Part shown: piece after piece, positions 17,938 to 26,937 of the stretch
How positions within the stretch are numbered: the first letter of the stretch is position 1
How the letters are laid out: each line of letters starts with the position of its first letter
Source: Pelosinus sp.
GTDB taxonomy: Bacteria; Bacillota; Negativicutes; DSM-13327
Reading direction: 5' to 3'
DNA: 51,872 bases
Assembly (NCBI GenBank): GCA_029239675.1
Contig: JARBUM010000014.1
Coordinates: 1 to 51,872 of the forward strand
Notes under the pieces: generated by a model
What the model saw: only the letters and a program-made list of their open reading frames with translations
What the model was told of the DNA's origin: nothing
The model's database searches: none
Position numbers and translations under genes: made by a program

Positions 17938-18948
17938 TTATTCCTCAAGTTTTACCGGCTTCCCATCTTCATATGATTTTTTAGCTGCTAGACCAATAAG
18001 TACTGGTTTTAATCCATCAATACCCGAAACCTTTGTATCGGTATCATTAACGATGCTTCCAAAAAATTCTGCCATTTCTGCCGCAAAGGATTCCATATAT
18101 CGTTCAAGGAAAAAGAACTTAGGTTTGTCAGATAACACCCCATCATTCGTGCTTACTACTACAGTTGTCGGAGTGTCATTAGATACGGCTATACTTCCCT
18201 TTGTTCCCAAAACCTCTACCCTCTGGTCATAACCGTATACTGCCTGCCTGCAGTTATCGATCATACCAATTGCACCATTTTTAAATTTTAAGCTAATAAG
18301 AGCGGTATCAACATCTCCTGCTTCGCCAATGGAGGGATTAACAAGCACCCCAGCATTCGCATATACTTCAACAACTTCACTGCCAGTCAGATATCGTACC
18401 ATATCGAAATCATGAATTGTCATATCAAGGAACATACCTCCTGATACTTTTACATATTCAATAGGAGGTGGTGCCGGGTCCCTAGAGGTAACTTTAAGAA
18501 TTTGAACATCCCCAATGGCTCCACTTTGAATCAGTTCTCTAACCTTCTTGAAATTATGATCAAAGCGTCGATTAAAACCAACCTGAAATTTAATCCCAGC
18601 CTGTGCTACAGCATTAAGTGCAGCATGTATGCGATCCACATCATAATCAATAGGCTTTTCACAAAAAATATGTTTTCCAGCCTGTGCGGCTTCTATCGTT
18701 ATCTGTGAATGGGTATTTGTTGGTGAGCAAATAATGACTGCATCAATTTCAGAATCCGCTAAGATACTTCTATAGTCATCATAAACATGCTTAATGCCAA
18801 GACCTATTGCCCAGTCCCTAATCTTGTCAGCATAAATATCAGCAATGGATTTTACTTCAATATCAGAGAAATTTTTGACAATGTTAGTAGCATGAATAAC
18901 ACCAATTCTTCCCGCCCCAATAATACCTACTTTAATCTTCTTACGCAT
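17938..18948 (-). CDS. iolG: Inositol 2-dehydrogenase (Gfo/Idh/MocA family)
   Basis: The 336-residue NAD-dependent enzyme oxidises myo-inositol to scyllo-inosose (2-keto-inositol), the first catabolic step. The Rossmann loop VGIIGAGRIGVIHATNI is at the N-terminus, the catalytic Lys lies in HIFCEKPIDYD near residue 96, and the C-terminal domain contains GGMFLDMTIHDFDMVRYL with the family DxxxH pair. AGGGGAGG before ATG 18948 sets the start; the frame extends 20 residues further upstream without support. Its order after iolE and before the transporter genes supports inositol over other sugar substrates of this broad family. Confidence 0.9.
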   Translation of the reverse strand: MRKKIKVGIIGAGRIGVIHATNIVKNFSDIEVKSIADIYADKIRDWAIGLGIKHVYDDYRSILADSEIDAVIICSPTNTHSQITIEAAQAGKHIFCEKPIDYDVDRIHAALNAVAQAGIKFQVGFNRRFDHNFKKVRELIQSGAIGDVQILKVTSRDPAPPPIEYVKVSGGMFLDMTIHDFDMVRYLTGSEVVEVYANAGVLVNPSIGEAGDVDTALISLKFKNGAIGMIDNCRQAVYGYDQRVEVLGTKGSIAVSNDTPTTVVVSTNDGVLSDKPKFFFLERYMESFAAEMAEFFGSIVNDTDTKVSGIDGLKPVLIGLAAKKSYEDGKPVKLEE

Positions 18949-18961
18949 TTTGAAACCTCCC

Positions 18962-19864
18962 CTATAAACCTGTTTTTTCTTTGATATATTGCCTAGCTTT
19001 GATCGCATATTCTAGGGGATTTGCGAGAGCTGGGTCCTGCTCAGCTTCAACTACAAACCAACCTTCATATTTTTCTTCATCTAATATTTCAAATAGGGGC
19101 TGAAATTCAATCATACCAGCACCTGGCACAGTAAATACCCCTGCTTTCACAGCCTGTAAGAAACTCATTTTTTCAACCTTTACCCTAACTAGTACATCCT
19201 GCCTAATATCTTTTAGATGTACATGTTTTATTCGCTTACTATATTTTTTCAGTACATCTTCTGGATTCTCACCAGAGAAGGTTAGGTGTCCCGTATCAAA
19301 AAGCAGGAATAGGAGGTTTTCATCTGTCATTTCCATGAGCCTGTCAATTTCTGCAGCGGTTTGGACTCCAGTACCCATGTGATGATGATAGACTACTTTC
19401 ATATTTTTCTCTGCTGCCAATCTTCCTAGGTCTTCAAGTCCCCTGGCAAGTAGTTGCCATTCTTCATCCGTAAAATACGGTTTACCATCTATTACAGGTG
19501 TATCCATCATTCCTTGAATACTGTGTCCCTGCTCAGCAACCACGATGACCTTTGCTCCCATTTCATATAAAAAATCCCTATGTCTTTTAAATGCTTCTGC
19601 AGTTTCTGCAAAAGGCTGAGTGGTTAAAAACGAACTGAACCAGGCGCTGGCTATACTCATTCCACGCAAATCAAGGGCCTTTTTTAAAACGTGGATGTCT
19701 TTAGGGTACTTATTGCCAACTTCACTACCCGTAAATCCTGCGAGAGCCATTTCACTTACACATTGCTCAAAAGTATTTTCTGCCCCAAGTTCAGGCATGT
19801 CGTCATTTGTCCAGGCAATGGGGGCAATCCCCAGAAACACTTTATTTTTATCAAACATATCCAT
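18962..19864 (-). CDS. iolE: 2-keto-myo-inositol dehydratase
   Basis: The 300-residue TIM-barrel protein belongs to the xylose-isomerase-like fold. Near the N-terminus it reads [17 protein letters not shown], the hallmark opening of IolE. Likely metal ligands are Glu in VVAEQGHS, Asp in [12 protein letters not shown], His in [10 protein letters not shown] and Glu in [11 protein letters not shown]. It removes water from scyllo-inosose to give 3D-(3,5/4)-trihydroxycyclohexane-1,2-dione. GGGGAGG precedes ATG 19864. It lies 10 nt after iolD. Confidence 0.9.
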   Translation of the reverse strand: MDMFDKNKVFLGIAPIAWTNDDMPELGAENTFEQCVSEMALAGFTGSEVGNKYPKDIHVLKKALDLRGMSIASAWFSSFLTTQPFAETAEAFKRHRDFLYEMGAKVIVVAEQGHSIQGMMDTPVIDGKPYFTDEEWQLLARGLEDLGRLAAEKNMKVVYHHHMGTGVQTAAEIDRLMEMTDENLLFLLFDTGHLTFSGENPEDVLKKYSKRIKHVHLKDIRQDVLVRVKVEKMSFLQAVKAGVFTVPGAGMIEFQPLFEILDEEKYEGWFVVEAEQDPALANPLEYAIKARQYIKEKTGL

Positions 19865-19874
19865 GTCCTCCCCT

Positions 19875-21737
19875 TTAGAATTTTTTAGTTTTTGGCAATT
19901 CTTTGACCAGTCTTGCGTGTGCTTCAAGTACAGCAGGATTATCCGAAACTTCTGGTACGCCAACACGCCACCATGCTTCGTATCCGCCAGTCATCGTCTT
20001 AGGAAGGACTTTAATATCAATTAGTGTGGATACCCTATCCTTTTTTGCACTTTCCAGAGCCACTTTCAATTCTTCCACCGTTCTTGCTGTATAGGCCTTA
20101 GCACCATACCCTTTGGCACATTCTGCATAGCTTATGGGTAAATCTTCCCCTGTCAGCCTGCCAGTATTTTTGTCTCGAAATTTAAATTGAGTAGCAAATG
20201 TGGGTATACCCTGCTCATTTTGCAAATTCTCAATACAGCCAAAACCCCTATTATCAAAAAGGAGAACATTTATTTTAAAGCCTTCTTGTATGCTTGTTAC
20301 CAGCTCGGAATGGAGCATCAAGTAGCTGCCATCACCTACCAGCGCATATACTTCCTTATCCGGCATTGCCATTTTAACTCCCAGTGCGCCACAAACTTCA
20401 TAGCCCATGCAGGAGAAGCCATATTCCATATGATAGGTTTTAGGTTTTACCGGTCTCCATAACCTTTGCAAGTCCCCTGGCAGACTTCCTGATGAGCCCA
20501 CAACTATAGCATCTTCCTCAATAACTTTCGTGATTTCACCCAGAGCTCTAGCTTGTGAGAGACCGTTTTCAAGCTCTGCGGCAAATAAACGATCCACTTC
20601 TCGATCCCACTCTTCTTTGACTACAGCTATTTCTGTTGTATAGATGGATTGGTACTCTATTTCTTGGAGAGCTTGGGATAAACTAAGCAAAGTTTCTTTC
20701 CCATCGGCGACTATTGTTTTTGCATTCATCTTGTATGCATCAAAGGAATTCACATTGATTGCTAAAAACTCTACCTCTGGATTTTGAAATAACCATTTTG
20801 ATGCGGTTGTAAAATCGGAAAGTCTTGTTCCTACCGCAATGACCAAATCCGCTCCTGCCGCAATTTTATTTGCCGCCAAGCCTCCTGTAACGCCTATACC
20901 ACCTAGATTAAAAGGATGATTCCATGGTACTGCCCCTTTGCCTGCCTGTGTCTCGCCAAAAGGGATATTGAATGTTTCTGCAAACTCTGCAAACTCATTA
21001 CCTGCCTCTGAATATACAACACCGCCACCGCAAATCATCATTGGTTTTTTCTTACTGCATATTGTTCTAACGGCTCTTTCGATTTCGCCCTTAGAAGGCA
21101 TCCTTCTGGTAATATGGTGAACCCGTCTTTCAAGAAATTCAACAGGATAATCATAGGCCTCACCTTCCACGTCCTGTGGTAAACAAATCGTAACCGCACC
21201 CGTATCTGCCGGGTCTGTTAGCACTCGCATAGCATTTATCATTGCCGTCATGAGTTGTTCCGGACGTACAACTCGATCCCAGTACTTTGAAACAGCTTTA
21301 AAAGCATCATTAGCAGTAATGGATATACTTGTGGGATTTTCAAGTTGTTGCAATACTGGATCTGGCTGCCTGCAGGCAAAGGTATCCCCAGGAAAAAGCA
21401 GTAAGGGAATCCTATTGACGGATGCAGTGCCTGCTGCCGTCACCATATTGAGGGCACCAGGACCGATGGAAGAGGTACAAGCAATAATCTCCCGTCTATT
21501 TTTCTGTTTGGCGTAGCCAATGGCTGCATGAGCCATACCCTGTTCGTTTTTCCCTTGGTAGACAACCATATCCCCTTGATACTCTTCCAGAGCTTCCCCA
21601 AAACCAATTACAACCCCATGACCAAAAATGGAGAATATCCCCTTTACAAACTTGTTCTCAACACCATCAAATTCAACATATTGATTATCAAGAAACTTAA
21701 GCAACGCTTGCCCCATGGTAAGCCGTATCGTTTTCAT
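19875..21737 (-). CDS. iolD: 3D-(3,5/4)-trihydroxycyclohexane-1,2-dione hydrolase (TPP enzyme)
   Basis: This 620-residue thiamine-diphosphate enzyme opens the inositol-derived ring dione to 5-deoxy-glucuronate. It has the acetolactate-synthase-like triple domain layout: an N-terminal domain with the catalytic Glu region ([20 protein letters not shown]), a central nucleotide-like domain ([12 protein letters not shown]) and a C-terminal TPP-binding domain ([15 protein letters not shown] to [13 protein letters not shown]). The length fits IolD. It overlaps iolB by 4 nt (ATGA), so translation is coupled. Confidence 0.93.
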   Translation of the reverse strand: MKTIRLTMGQALLKFLDNQYVEFDGVENKFVKGIFSIFGHGVVIGFGEALEEYQGDMVVYQGKNEQGMAHAAIGYAKQKNRREIIACTSSIGPGALNMVTAAGTASVNRIPLLLFPGDTFACRQPDPVLQQLENPTSISITANDAFKAVSKYWDRVVRPEQLMTAMINAMRVLTDPADTGAVTICLPQDVEGEAYDYPVEFLERRVHHITRRMPSKGEIERAVRTICSKKKPMMICGGGVVYSEAGNEFAEFAETFNIPFGETQAGKGAVPWNHPFNLGGIGVTGGLAANKIAAGADLVIAVGTRLSDFTTASKWLFQNPEVEFLAINVNSFDAYKMNAKTIVADGKETLLSLSQALQEIEYQSIYTTEIAVVKEEWDREVDRLFAAELENGLSQARALGEITKVIEEDAIVVGSSGSLPGDLQRLWRPVKPKTYHMEYGFSCMGYEVCGALGVKMAMPDKEVYALVGDGSYLMLHSELVTSIQEGFKINVLLFDNRGFGCIENLQNEQGIPTFATQFKFRDKNTGRLTGEDLPISYAECAKGYGAKAYTARTVEELKVALESAKKDRVSTLIDIKVLPKTMTGGYEAWWRVGVPEVSDNPAVLEAHARLVKELPKTKKF

Positions 21738-22570
21738 ATCTCACTCTCCACCTGAATTGACTCTTCTTTATCGGGCCAAATTACAGCATTTTTATTAGTC
21801 ACCCATAGATGCTTGGGATCAAAAATTGGGTATTCGGGTGTTTTATATAGATTGGTATCAAGATGTCTGATAAGCCATATATAGTACATGGCATATCCTG
21901 GAGCAGTAGTCTGTGGATGGGTTGCGCTATCAAGTATCTTCACAGTGTCATTATTTTTAACCTTGACAACATCATCACCCAGTTCCGAAAAACCATACCC
22001 TTGTTCTGGATAAAACTTGTAAAAATAGATTTCCGGCTGGGGATGATGATGTGGCGGATAACTAGACCATTTCCCTGGGAAATCAACAACTTCACCCACT
22101 ACAAGTTTGGAATAGGGAGCATTGGAATAATCAAAGACCGTCCTAACAATCCGTGTTGACGCCTCTTTTAACGTTCCTTTTCCTCGTTCCTCCGATGCAC
22201 ACTCTTCGGGAGTATAGAGTTTTGCTTCAAATATGGCTTCATTATAGGTTTTCGCTATACTAAGTTCGCAGTCGCCAGATACACCAGTAATCTTTACTTC
22301 TACATACCTTGGAACATGGAGAACCCAAGGATTTTGATCAAAACAAGAAGCTCTCTGAATGGTTTTCTTTCCTCCACGCCAACTGAGTGTCACCTCGCCC
22401 CGTATCAATAGGATGGCGATTTCCTTTTCTGGATGGAACAAACAATCCTCCTGATTCTTCGCTAGCCGAAGTATACCAAAATCCATCATGGTATTGTCGT
22501 GTACTTCATCGATCGTTGTAATGGGATTGTACCCAAAATGAAAAGGACCATCTTGCCTTATCCGTAACAT
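21734..22570 (-). CDS. iolB: 5-deoxy-glucuronate isomerase
   Basis: The 278-residue double-cupin enzyme isomerises 5-deoxy-D-glucuronate to 5-dehydro-2-deoxy-D-gluconate. The metal site is visible in [20 protein letters not shown], with Glu and His ligands, and a further His in [20 protein letters not shown] as typical of IolB. In the classical pathway its product is phosphorylated by IolC and cleaved by IolJ, but neither gene is in this operon. GGAGG lies 8 nt before ATG 22570. It starts 14 nt after the transketolase C-terminal subunit gene. Confidence 0.92.
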   Translation of the reverse strand: MLRIRQDGPFHFGYNPITTIDEVHDNTMMDFGILRLAKNQEDCLFHPEKEIAILLIRGEVTLSWRGGKKTIQRASCFDQNPWVLHVPRYVEVKITGVSGDCELSIAKTYNEAIFEAKLYTPEECASEERGKGTLKEASTRIVRTVFDYSNAPYSKLVVGEVVDFPGKWSSYPPHHHPQPEIYFYKFYPEQGYGFSELGDDVVKVKNNDTVKILDSATHPQTTAPGYAMYYIWLIRHLDTNLYKTPEYPIFDPKHLWVTNKNAVIWPDKEESIQVESEI

Positions 22571-22584
22571 ACCCTATGCCTCCA

Positions 22585-23553
22585 TTACTTTTTCCTGCTT
22601 AATACCTTGTTCACCTTAGTCACTATATTCTCAACAGTCAGCCCAAATCTCTGTTTTAGATAATTTTGTGGACCGACTTCACCGAACAAGTCATTGACTC
22701 CCACCCGCTCCATAGGGACGGGCATGTTTTCCACAACCACTTCTGCAACAGCCGAACCAAGTGCGTTAATAATGTTGTGATTTTCAACAGTAACGATAGC
22801 ACCTGTTTCCTCTGCACATTGGATAATTAAATTCCTATCAATCGGCTTCAGCGTAAAAATATTAACTACCCTTACAGATATTCCTTTTGTTTCTAGTTCT
22901 TCGGCAGCTTTTAAAGCATCATCCACCATGATGCCACTAGCTACAAGGGTTACATCTTTGCCCTCTTTTAGCGTTACACCCTTTCCTATAGTAAAGGTGG
23001 AGCCATCTTCATAAATTTTTACAGCACTCTTTCTGAGTAGCCTTAAATAAAATACTCCATATAGATTTTCTGTCTGTTTCAACAAATCCCGCAATTGTGT
23101 GGAATCCACAGGTTCTAGTATTGTGACATTGGGGATATTGCGGACGATGCCCATATCCTCAAAAGGCATATGAGTTCCTCCATTGAATGCAGCAGTCACA
23201 CCAGGATCACTACCAATAATCCTCACATTCAATCTTGCATAACCGCAGGATAAAAACAGTTGATCGAAACACCGCCTTGTGGCAAAGGGACCAAAAGAAT
23301 GGGCGAAGGGAATTTTCCCGGTCGCTGAAAGTCCTGCTGCGACCCCTATCATATTTGCTTCCTGTATACCCACATCAAATGTCCGTTCCGGATAATGGTG
23401 AGCAAACTTCACCATTCCCATAGAATTCATAAGATCTGCATCCAGGGAAACTATATTCTTATTGCCTGCTGCAAGTTCAATTAACGTCTCACAGTATACA
23501 TTTCTCATTTCCTTAGCTTCTGTTATTCTCTCTTGTGCTAGCTTTGTGCTCAT
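22585..23553 (-). CDS. Transketolase, C-terminal subunit
   Basis: The 322-residue subunit holds the pyrimidine-binding and C-terminal domains of a split transketolase. The catalytic Glu for the thiamine ring is in TFDVGIQEANMIGVAAG; the family GTHQxxED motif reads GGTHMPFEDMGIVRNIPN here, with Met in place of Gln next to the substrate site. VENHNIINALGSAVAEV marks the C-terminal domain. Split enzymes of this kind often serve dedicated pathways (apulose 4-phosphate and sulfofructose transketolases are examples). Its place between the GAPDH/PGK homologues and iolB suggests a substrate derived from inositol, which is inference. It overlaps the N-terminal subunit gene by 4 nt. Confidence 0.9.
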   Translation of the reverse strand: MSTKLAQERITEAKEMRNVYCETLIELAAGNKNIVSLDADLMNSMGMVKFAHHYPERTFDVGIQEANMIGVAAGLSATGKIPFAHSFGPFATRRCFDQLFLSCGYARLNVRIIGSDPGVTAAFNGGTHMPFEDMGIVRNIPNVTILEPVDSTQLRDLLKQTENLYGVFYLRLLRKSAVKIYEDGSTFTIGKGVTLKEGKDVTLVASGIMVDDALKAAEELETKGISVRVVNIFTLKPIDRNLIIQCAEETGAIVTVENHNIINALGSAVAEVVVENMPVPMERVGVNDLFGEVGPQNYLKQRFGLTVENIVTKVNKVLSRKK

Positions 23554-24398
23554 TCTTTCACCAGCCCTTCTAATTCAGCACTAAGTACTGTAAGTGCTTC
23601 CTCCATCTGATCCCGGCTTATATTCATATGATGATTAAACAGTTCCTGCTCTGCAAAGGCCCAGCCCTTGCCTTTAATGGTATGAAGTACAATTACAGAA
23701 GGTTTATCCTTATGCTGTTTGGCATTTTCGATTGCTTCGATAATTTCTATAACATTAGAACCATCGATTTCTTGCCCATGCCATCCGAAGGCTTCAAACT
23801 TACTCTTAATATCTCCCACATCATTAATGTCCTTTGTATATCCATCAAGCTGTTTTTTATTATAATCTACAAAGGTAATTAGATGATCTAATTTCTTCTG
23901 AGCAGCAAACAGAACCGCTTCCCACACCTGGCCTTCCTGTATCTCTCCATCCCCAAGTATTAGGTATGTAAAATTATCCCTGCCGTCCAGTTTATGTCCC
24001 AATGCCACTCCTACTGCCAGGGATGCCCCCTGTCCAAGGGAGCCAGTTGTCATGTCGATTCCCTTTGTTAAATTCCTGTCGCAATGACTGGGAAGATTTG
24101 TTCCTGGTTTATTTAATGTTAAAAGTTCCTCTACAGGAAAGAACCCCTTCAGTGCAAGGGCTGAATAGATAGCAGGACCTGCATGCCCCTTTGAACATAC
24201 TAGCCAGTCCCGCTGTTCCCATTGAGGATTTTTGGGGTCATACTTCATAGCTCCACCATATAAAGCAGCAATGGTATCTGTAATGGATAACGCCCCTCCT
24301 ATATGACCAAATCCCAGATTCCCTATTGCTTTCATCGTTTCCATCCTAATATGAAGTGCTAATATCTTAATTTCTTTCACTGTATCCTTACTAATCAT
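23550..24398 (-). CDS. Transketolase, N-terminal subunit
   Basis: The 282-residue subunit binds the diphosphate end of thiamine diphosphate. Visible elements are GHIGGALSIT (usual form GHPGG), CSKGHAGPAIY with a substrate-site His, MTTGSLGQGASLAVG, and the TPP motif LGDGEIQEGQVWEA to DYNKKQLDG. Together with the downstream gene it forms a full transketolase that moves a two-carbon ketol unit. The Pro-to-Ile change in GHIGG lies close to the cofactor and substrate pocket and may mark altered specificity. Both ends overlap neighbours by 4 nt, a sign of tight co-translation. Confidence 0.9.
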   Translation of the reverse strand: MISKDTVKEIKILALHIRMETMKAIGNLGFGHIGGALSITDTIAALYGGAMKYDPKNPQWEQRDWLVCSKGHAGPAIYSALALKGFFPVEELLTLNKPGTNLPSHCDRNLTKGIDMTTGSLGQGASLAVGVALGHKLDGRDNFTYLILGDGEIQEGQVWEAVLFAAQKKLDHLITFVDYNKKQLDGYTKDINDVGDIKSKFEAFGWHGQEIDGSNVIEIIEAIENAKQHKDKPSVIVLHTIKGKGWAFAEQELFNHHMNISRDQMEEALTVLSAELEGLVKE

Positions 24399-25660
24399 TT
24401 CAGGCCTCCTCTTTCCTGTACATTTGCCATTGCTTCAATTAACGGCATCTTCACTCCTGATAAGAACCTAACCATAGCGCCTCCCGCTGTGCAGACATAA
24501 TCTATCTTTGTGATATCAATAAATTTCTGAGCCGCACTTACCGTATCTCCACCGCCGATAACTGAATATCCAACTGCATCGGCAATTGCATTCCATAGAC
24601 TTTTCGTACCAGCTTGAAATAGCGGATTTTCATAAACCCCTGCTGGTCCATTTACAAATAAGGTACCAGCCTTAGCAATTTCCTTTTTAAAAATCGCTAT
24701 CGTCTCTTGTCCTATGTCCAGATACAATTCCTTAACAGGTGGCTGGTCAATCTTGGCTTCAGCTCTATAACCAGCCTTCTCATAAGCTAGATCAACGGGA
24801 TATATAATTTTCTCAGAATACATTTCAAGATATTTCTTAGCGGGTTCTATAAATCCAGCCAAGGATTTATCTTTGATAAACCTCTCATTCTTTGACCCAA
24901 GATTATACCCTTTTGCCATCAGCATGATCTGACCAACAACACCGCATGTCAGTATCTTATCTGCTGAACCATTTTCTAAAACCTGCTTCATCATACCGAA
25001 GGCATCTGATATTTTAAGTCCCCCAAGGATAAATACATTGGGCCTCTCAGGGCACTCCATTACTTTGGTTAACGCCTTTATTTCCTTCGCCAGAAGCAAT
25101 CCCCCAGCTGTGGGTAATAACTCCTGAAAGGCAACCATGGAAGGAGCATTTCTATGAGCAGCAGCAAAGGCATCATTGACATAATAATCTCCAAGGGGAG
25201 CCAGACTACGTACCAAATAGGTATTGAGCATTTCATCTGCCTTTAGTTTCACTGCATCTTCAAAAGTTGATATTTCTTCACACAAATATCGTAAGTTGCC
25301 GAGGAGAATTGCCTCCCCTTCGTGAAGGTTCTTTATTGCATCCTGAGCCGCAGGCCCACACACATCGTCAATGTATCTGATTTTTTTCCCTAAGAGAGTG
25401 GATAGCTTCTCTGCATGTTCTGCCATCGGTATCAGATTGTGGTAGTCTAGAGTATCTCCCTGATGGGCAAGCATTGCCACCTTGGCACCCCTGTCAAGAA
25501 GGTATTGTATGGTAGGTATCGTTTTTTTTATCCGATTTTCGCTGACTATTCTTTTGGTAATAGGATCGATGGGAGAGTTGATATCGACCCTCAGTATGAC
25601 TGTCTTACCAAGATAATTGAATTCATCCATTGACCTTATAGTCGTTACTTTTGCATCCAT
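24395..25660 (-). CDS. Phosphoglycerate kinase homologue of archaeal type
   Basis: The 421-residue protein aligns with archaeal rather than ordinary bacterial PGK: ILRVDINSPIDP near the start, VAMLAHQ, YIDDVCGPAA, DYYVNDAFAAAHRNAPSMV, and AKGYNLGSKNERFI. Most 3PG-site residues are kept (Arg24, Asp26, Asn28, Arg43, His66, Arg124, Arg170), but the usual SRPG after AHQ reads GDTL, so Asp69 stands where a phosphate-contacting Arg is expected. The nucleotide side is intact: Lys216 in FILGGLKISD and SVIGGGDTVSAA, which is closer to bacterial forms. It overlaps the GAPDH-like gene by 16 nt. Either a second PGK or a kinase for a PGK-like acyl phosphate; I favour the latter in this operon. Confidence 0.9.
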   Translation of the reverse strand: MDAKVTTIRSMDEFNYLGKTVILRVDINSPIDPITKRIVSENRIKKTIPTIQYLLDRGAKVAMLAHQGDTLDYHNLIPMAEHAEKLSTLLGKKIRYIDDVCGPAAQDAIKNLHEGEAILLGNLRYLCEEISTFEDAVKLKADEMLNTYLVRSLAPLGDYYVNDAFAAAHRNAPSMVAFQELLPTAGGLLLAKEIKALTKVMECPERPNVFILGGLKISDAFGMMKQVLENGSADKILTCGVVGQIMLMAKGYNLGSKNERFIKDKSLAGFIEPAKKYLEMYSEKIIYPVDLAYEKAGYRAEAKIDQPPVKELYLDIGQETIAIFKKEIAKAGTLFVNGPAGVYENPLFQAGTKSLWNAIADAVGYSVIGGGDTVSAAQKFIDITKIDYVCTAGGAMVRFLSGVKMPLIEAMANVQERGGLK

Positions 25661-26673
25661 TTTCCCATCTCCAGATAGTTGTTAGTTGCTAAAACGGCAG
25701 CAAACTTATCACTCTCCATCTCCATAGCGGCTCTTATCCCATCTATGCTTTCGGGTATGGTAACTGCTTCCTGGGGAATATTGATTGCGTACATAATGCC
25801 GCCATCGATTTCAACAATGGCTTCTTCCCAAAGAGCAATTTCGTACATATCTCCTCTAGGATTTCCAAGGTCTCTGGCATATCGAAATAAAGAAGCATTT
25901 CCTTGAAAACCATCTGCAATTTTAACAACTCTGATCCTTGGATGTTTATAGAACGCATCTAGTGCCTGTTCCTTACTTATCTTGTCCTTGGTCTTTGCCA
26001 CAACGGTGATAATATGCCCGTGGGTTACAGGGGTGTGTACCAATATACCTGTTGCGTCAATGTGAGGCATAATCGTCATTAAGTCCACAGCCTGATGGCT
26101 CGGCGCTTTATCAATCTGGAGGGCATTGGTGAGTCCGCGATGATAATCGCCTGGATCTGCTACACGCCGTATAATTGTAATAGCAATACTTTCTACACCA
26201 AATTCTCGATCAAGACATTCAACAGATCGGATTAAACCAGTCGTATTACAAGATGTTAATTTTAAAAACTGTTGACCTAGACCTTGCTCATAATTGGCAT
26301 ACCCATGAAAAAACACATCTGCGACGGAGTCCTTCTCTCCTCCTTGGAAGATTGCTTTTTTGTTATATTTTGCATAAAGTTCCTTATTCTTAGCTCCTAC
26401 ACCCGCACTTGTAGCGTCAAGTAAGATATCTGACTGCTGAACCAGTTCTTCGAGAGTTCCTGCTATGGGAATATCTAATGCCTCAAATTGGGACAAATTT
26501 TCTTGTATTCCTAAATATAGGGAATAGGGCATGCCCTTTTCTTTTAATGCCCGGATGGCAAGGGTTGGTGTAACGTCAGCTACTCCTACCAGCTCCATGT
26601 CCTTTTGTAAGGCTACTCCGTCTGCAAGTCTTTGTCCTATTACTCCATAACCTACAACTCCTACTTTTACCAT
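25645..26673 (-). CDS. Type II (archaeal-type) glyceraldehyde-3-phosphate dehydrogenase homologue
   Basis: The 342-residue protein is of the archaeal class II GAPDH family, which differs strongly from bacterial GapA. Evidence: VGVVGYGVIGQRLADGV coenzyme loop, SAGVGAKNK, AIFQGGEKDSVADV, catalytic Cys142 in LTSCNTTGL, RRVADPGD, and THGH (His218/His220) for the base. Archaeal SHHGPD reads SHQAVD here, near the phosphate-binding region. Such enzymes oxidise an aldehyde to an acyl phosphate with NAD(P). It is first in the operon, after a structured 264-nt upstream region, with GGGGGG before ATG 26673. It may act on glyceraldehyde 3-phosphate or, as I propose, on an isosteric C4 aldehyde from inositol. 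Confidence 0.9.
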   Translation of the reverse strand: MVKVGVVGYGVIGQRLADGVALQKDMELVGVADVTPTLAIRALKEKGMPYSLYLGIQENLSQFEALDIPIAGTLEELVQQSDILLDATSAGVGAKNKELYAKYNKKAIFQGGEKDSVADVFFHGYANYEQGLGQQFLKLTSCNTTGLIRSVECLDREFGVESIAITIIRRVADPGDYHRGLTNALQIDKAPSHQAVDLMTIMPHIDATGILVHTPVTHGHIITVVAKTKDKISKEQALDAFYKHPRIRVVKIADGFQGNASLFRYARDLGNPRGDMYEIALWEEAIVEIDGGIMYAINIPQEAVTIPESIDGIRAAMEMESDKFAAVLATNNYLEMGKWMQK

Positions 26674-26741
26674 GATGAATCCCCCCTGATATTATTGTTA
26701 TTATGCTTTTCAGCAGGTTCAATTTGTGTTTTGCTACTTAA

Positions 26742-26780
26742 GATCAAAGGTTGAATAACATATCCATTCAACCTTTGATC
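26742..26780 (-). promoter_or_regulatory. Stem-loop in the operon leader
   Basis: GATCAAAGGTTGAAT and its exact 15-base complement flank a nine-base loop, 69 nt upstream of the GAPDH-like start codon. No T-run follows on the coding strand, so it is not a simple terminator. It could be a leader structure or, as DNA, an operator. Confidence 0.5.
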
Positions 26781-26821
26781 TAGTACATACTATTCTATTG
26801 AGTTCAATCTAATGCAAACTA

Positions 26822-26872
26822 TTTATGCACTTATTTGTTTACCATTACGTTTGAAAAAACATTGTGCATAAA
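26822..26872. promoter_or_regulatory. Widely spaced inverted repeat, possible operator pair
   Basis: TTTATGCAC at 26822-26830 and GTGCATAAA at 26864-26872 are exact complements with centres 42 bp apart, close to four helical turns. The region between the inositol operon and the M20 peptidase gene is where a substrate-responsive repressor would act. Low confidence; no regulator is encoded nearby. Confidence 0.35.
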
Positions 26873-26877
26873 ACGCC

Positions 26878-26919
26878 AAAGAGTCCCATTTGCAATCGTT
26901 ATTGCAAATGGGACTCTTT
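26878..26919. terminator. Strong terminator after the M20 peptidase gene
   Basis: An 18-bp perfect stem starting AAAGAGTCCCATTTGCAA has a six-base loop. It lies 18 nt beyond the peptidase stop codon on the minus strand and isolates the inositol operon promoter from upstream transcription. Confidence 0.85.
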
Positions 26920-26937
26920 GTACCTACTATGTAAGAC

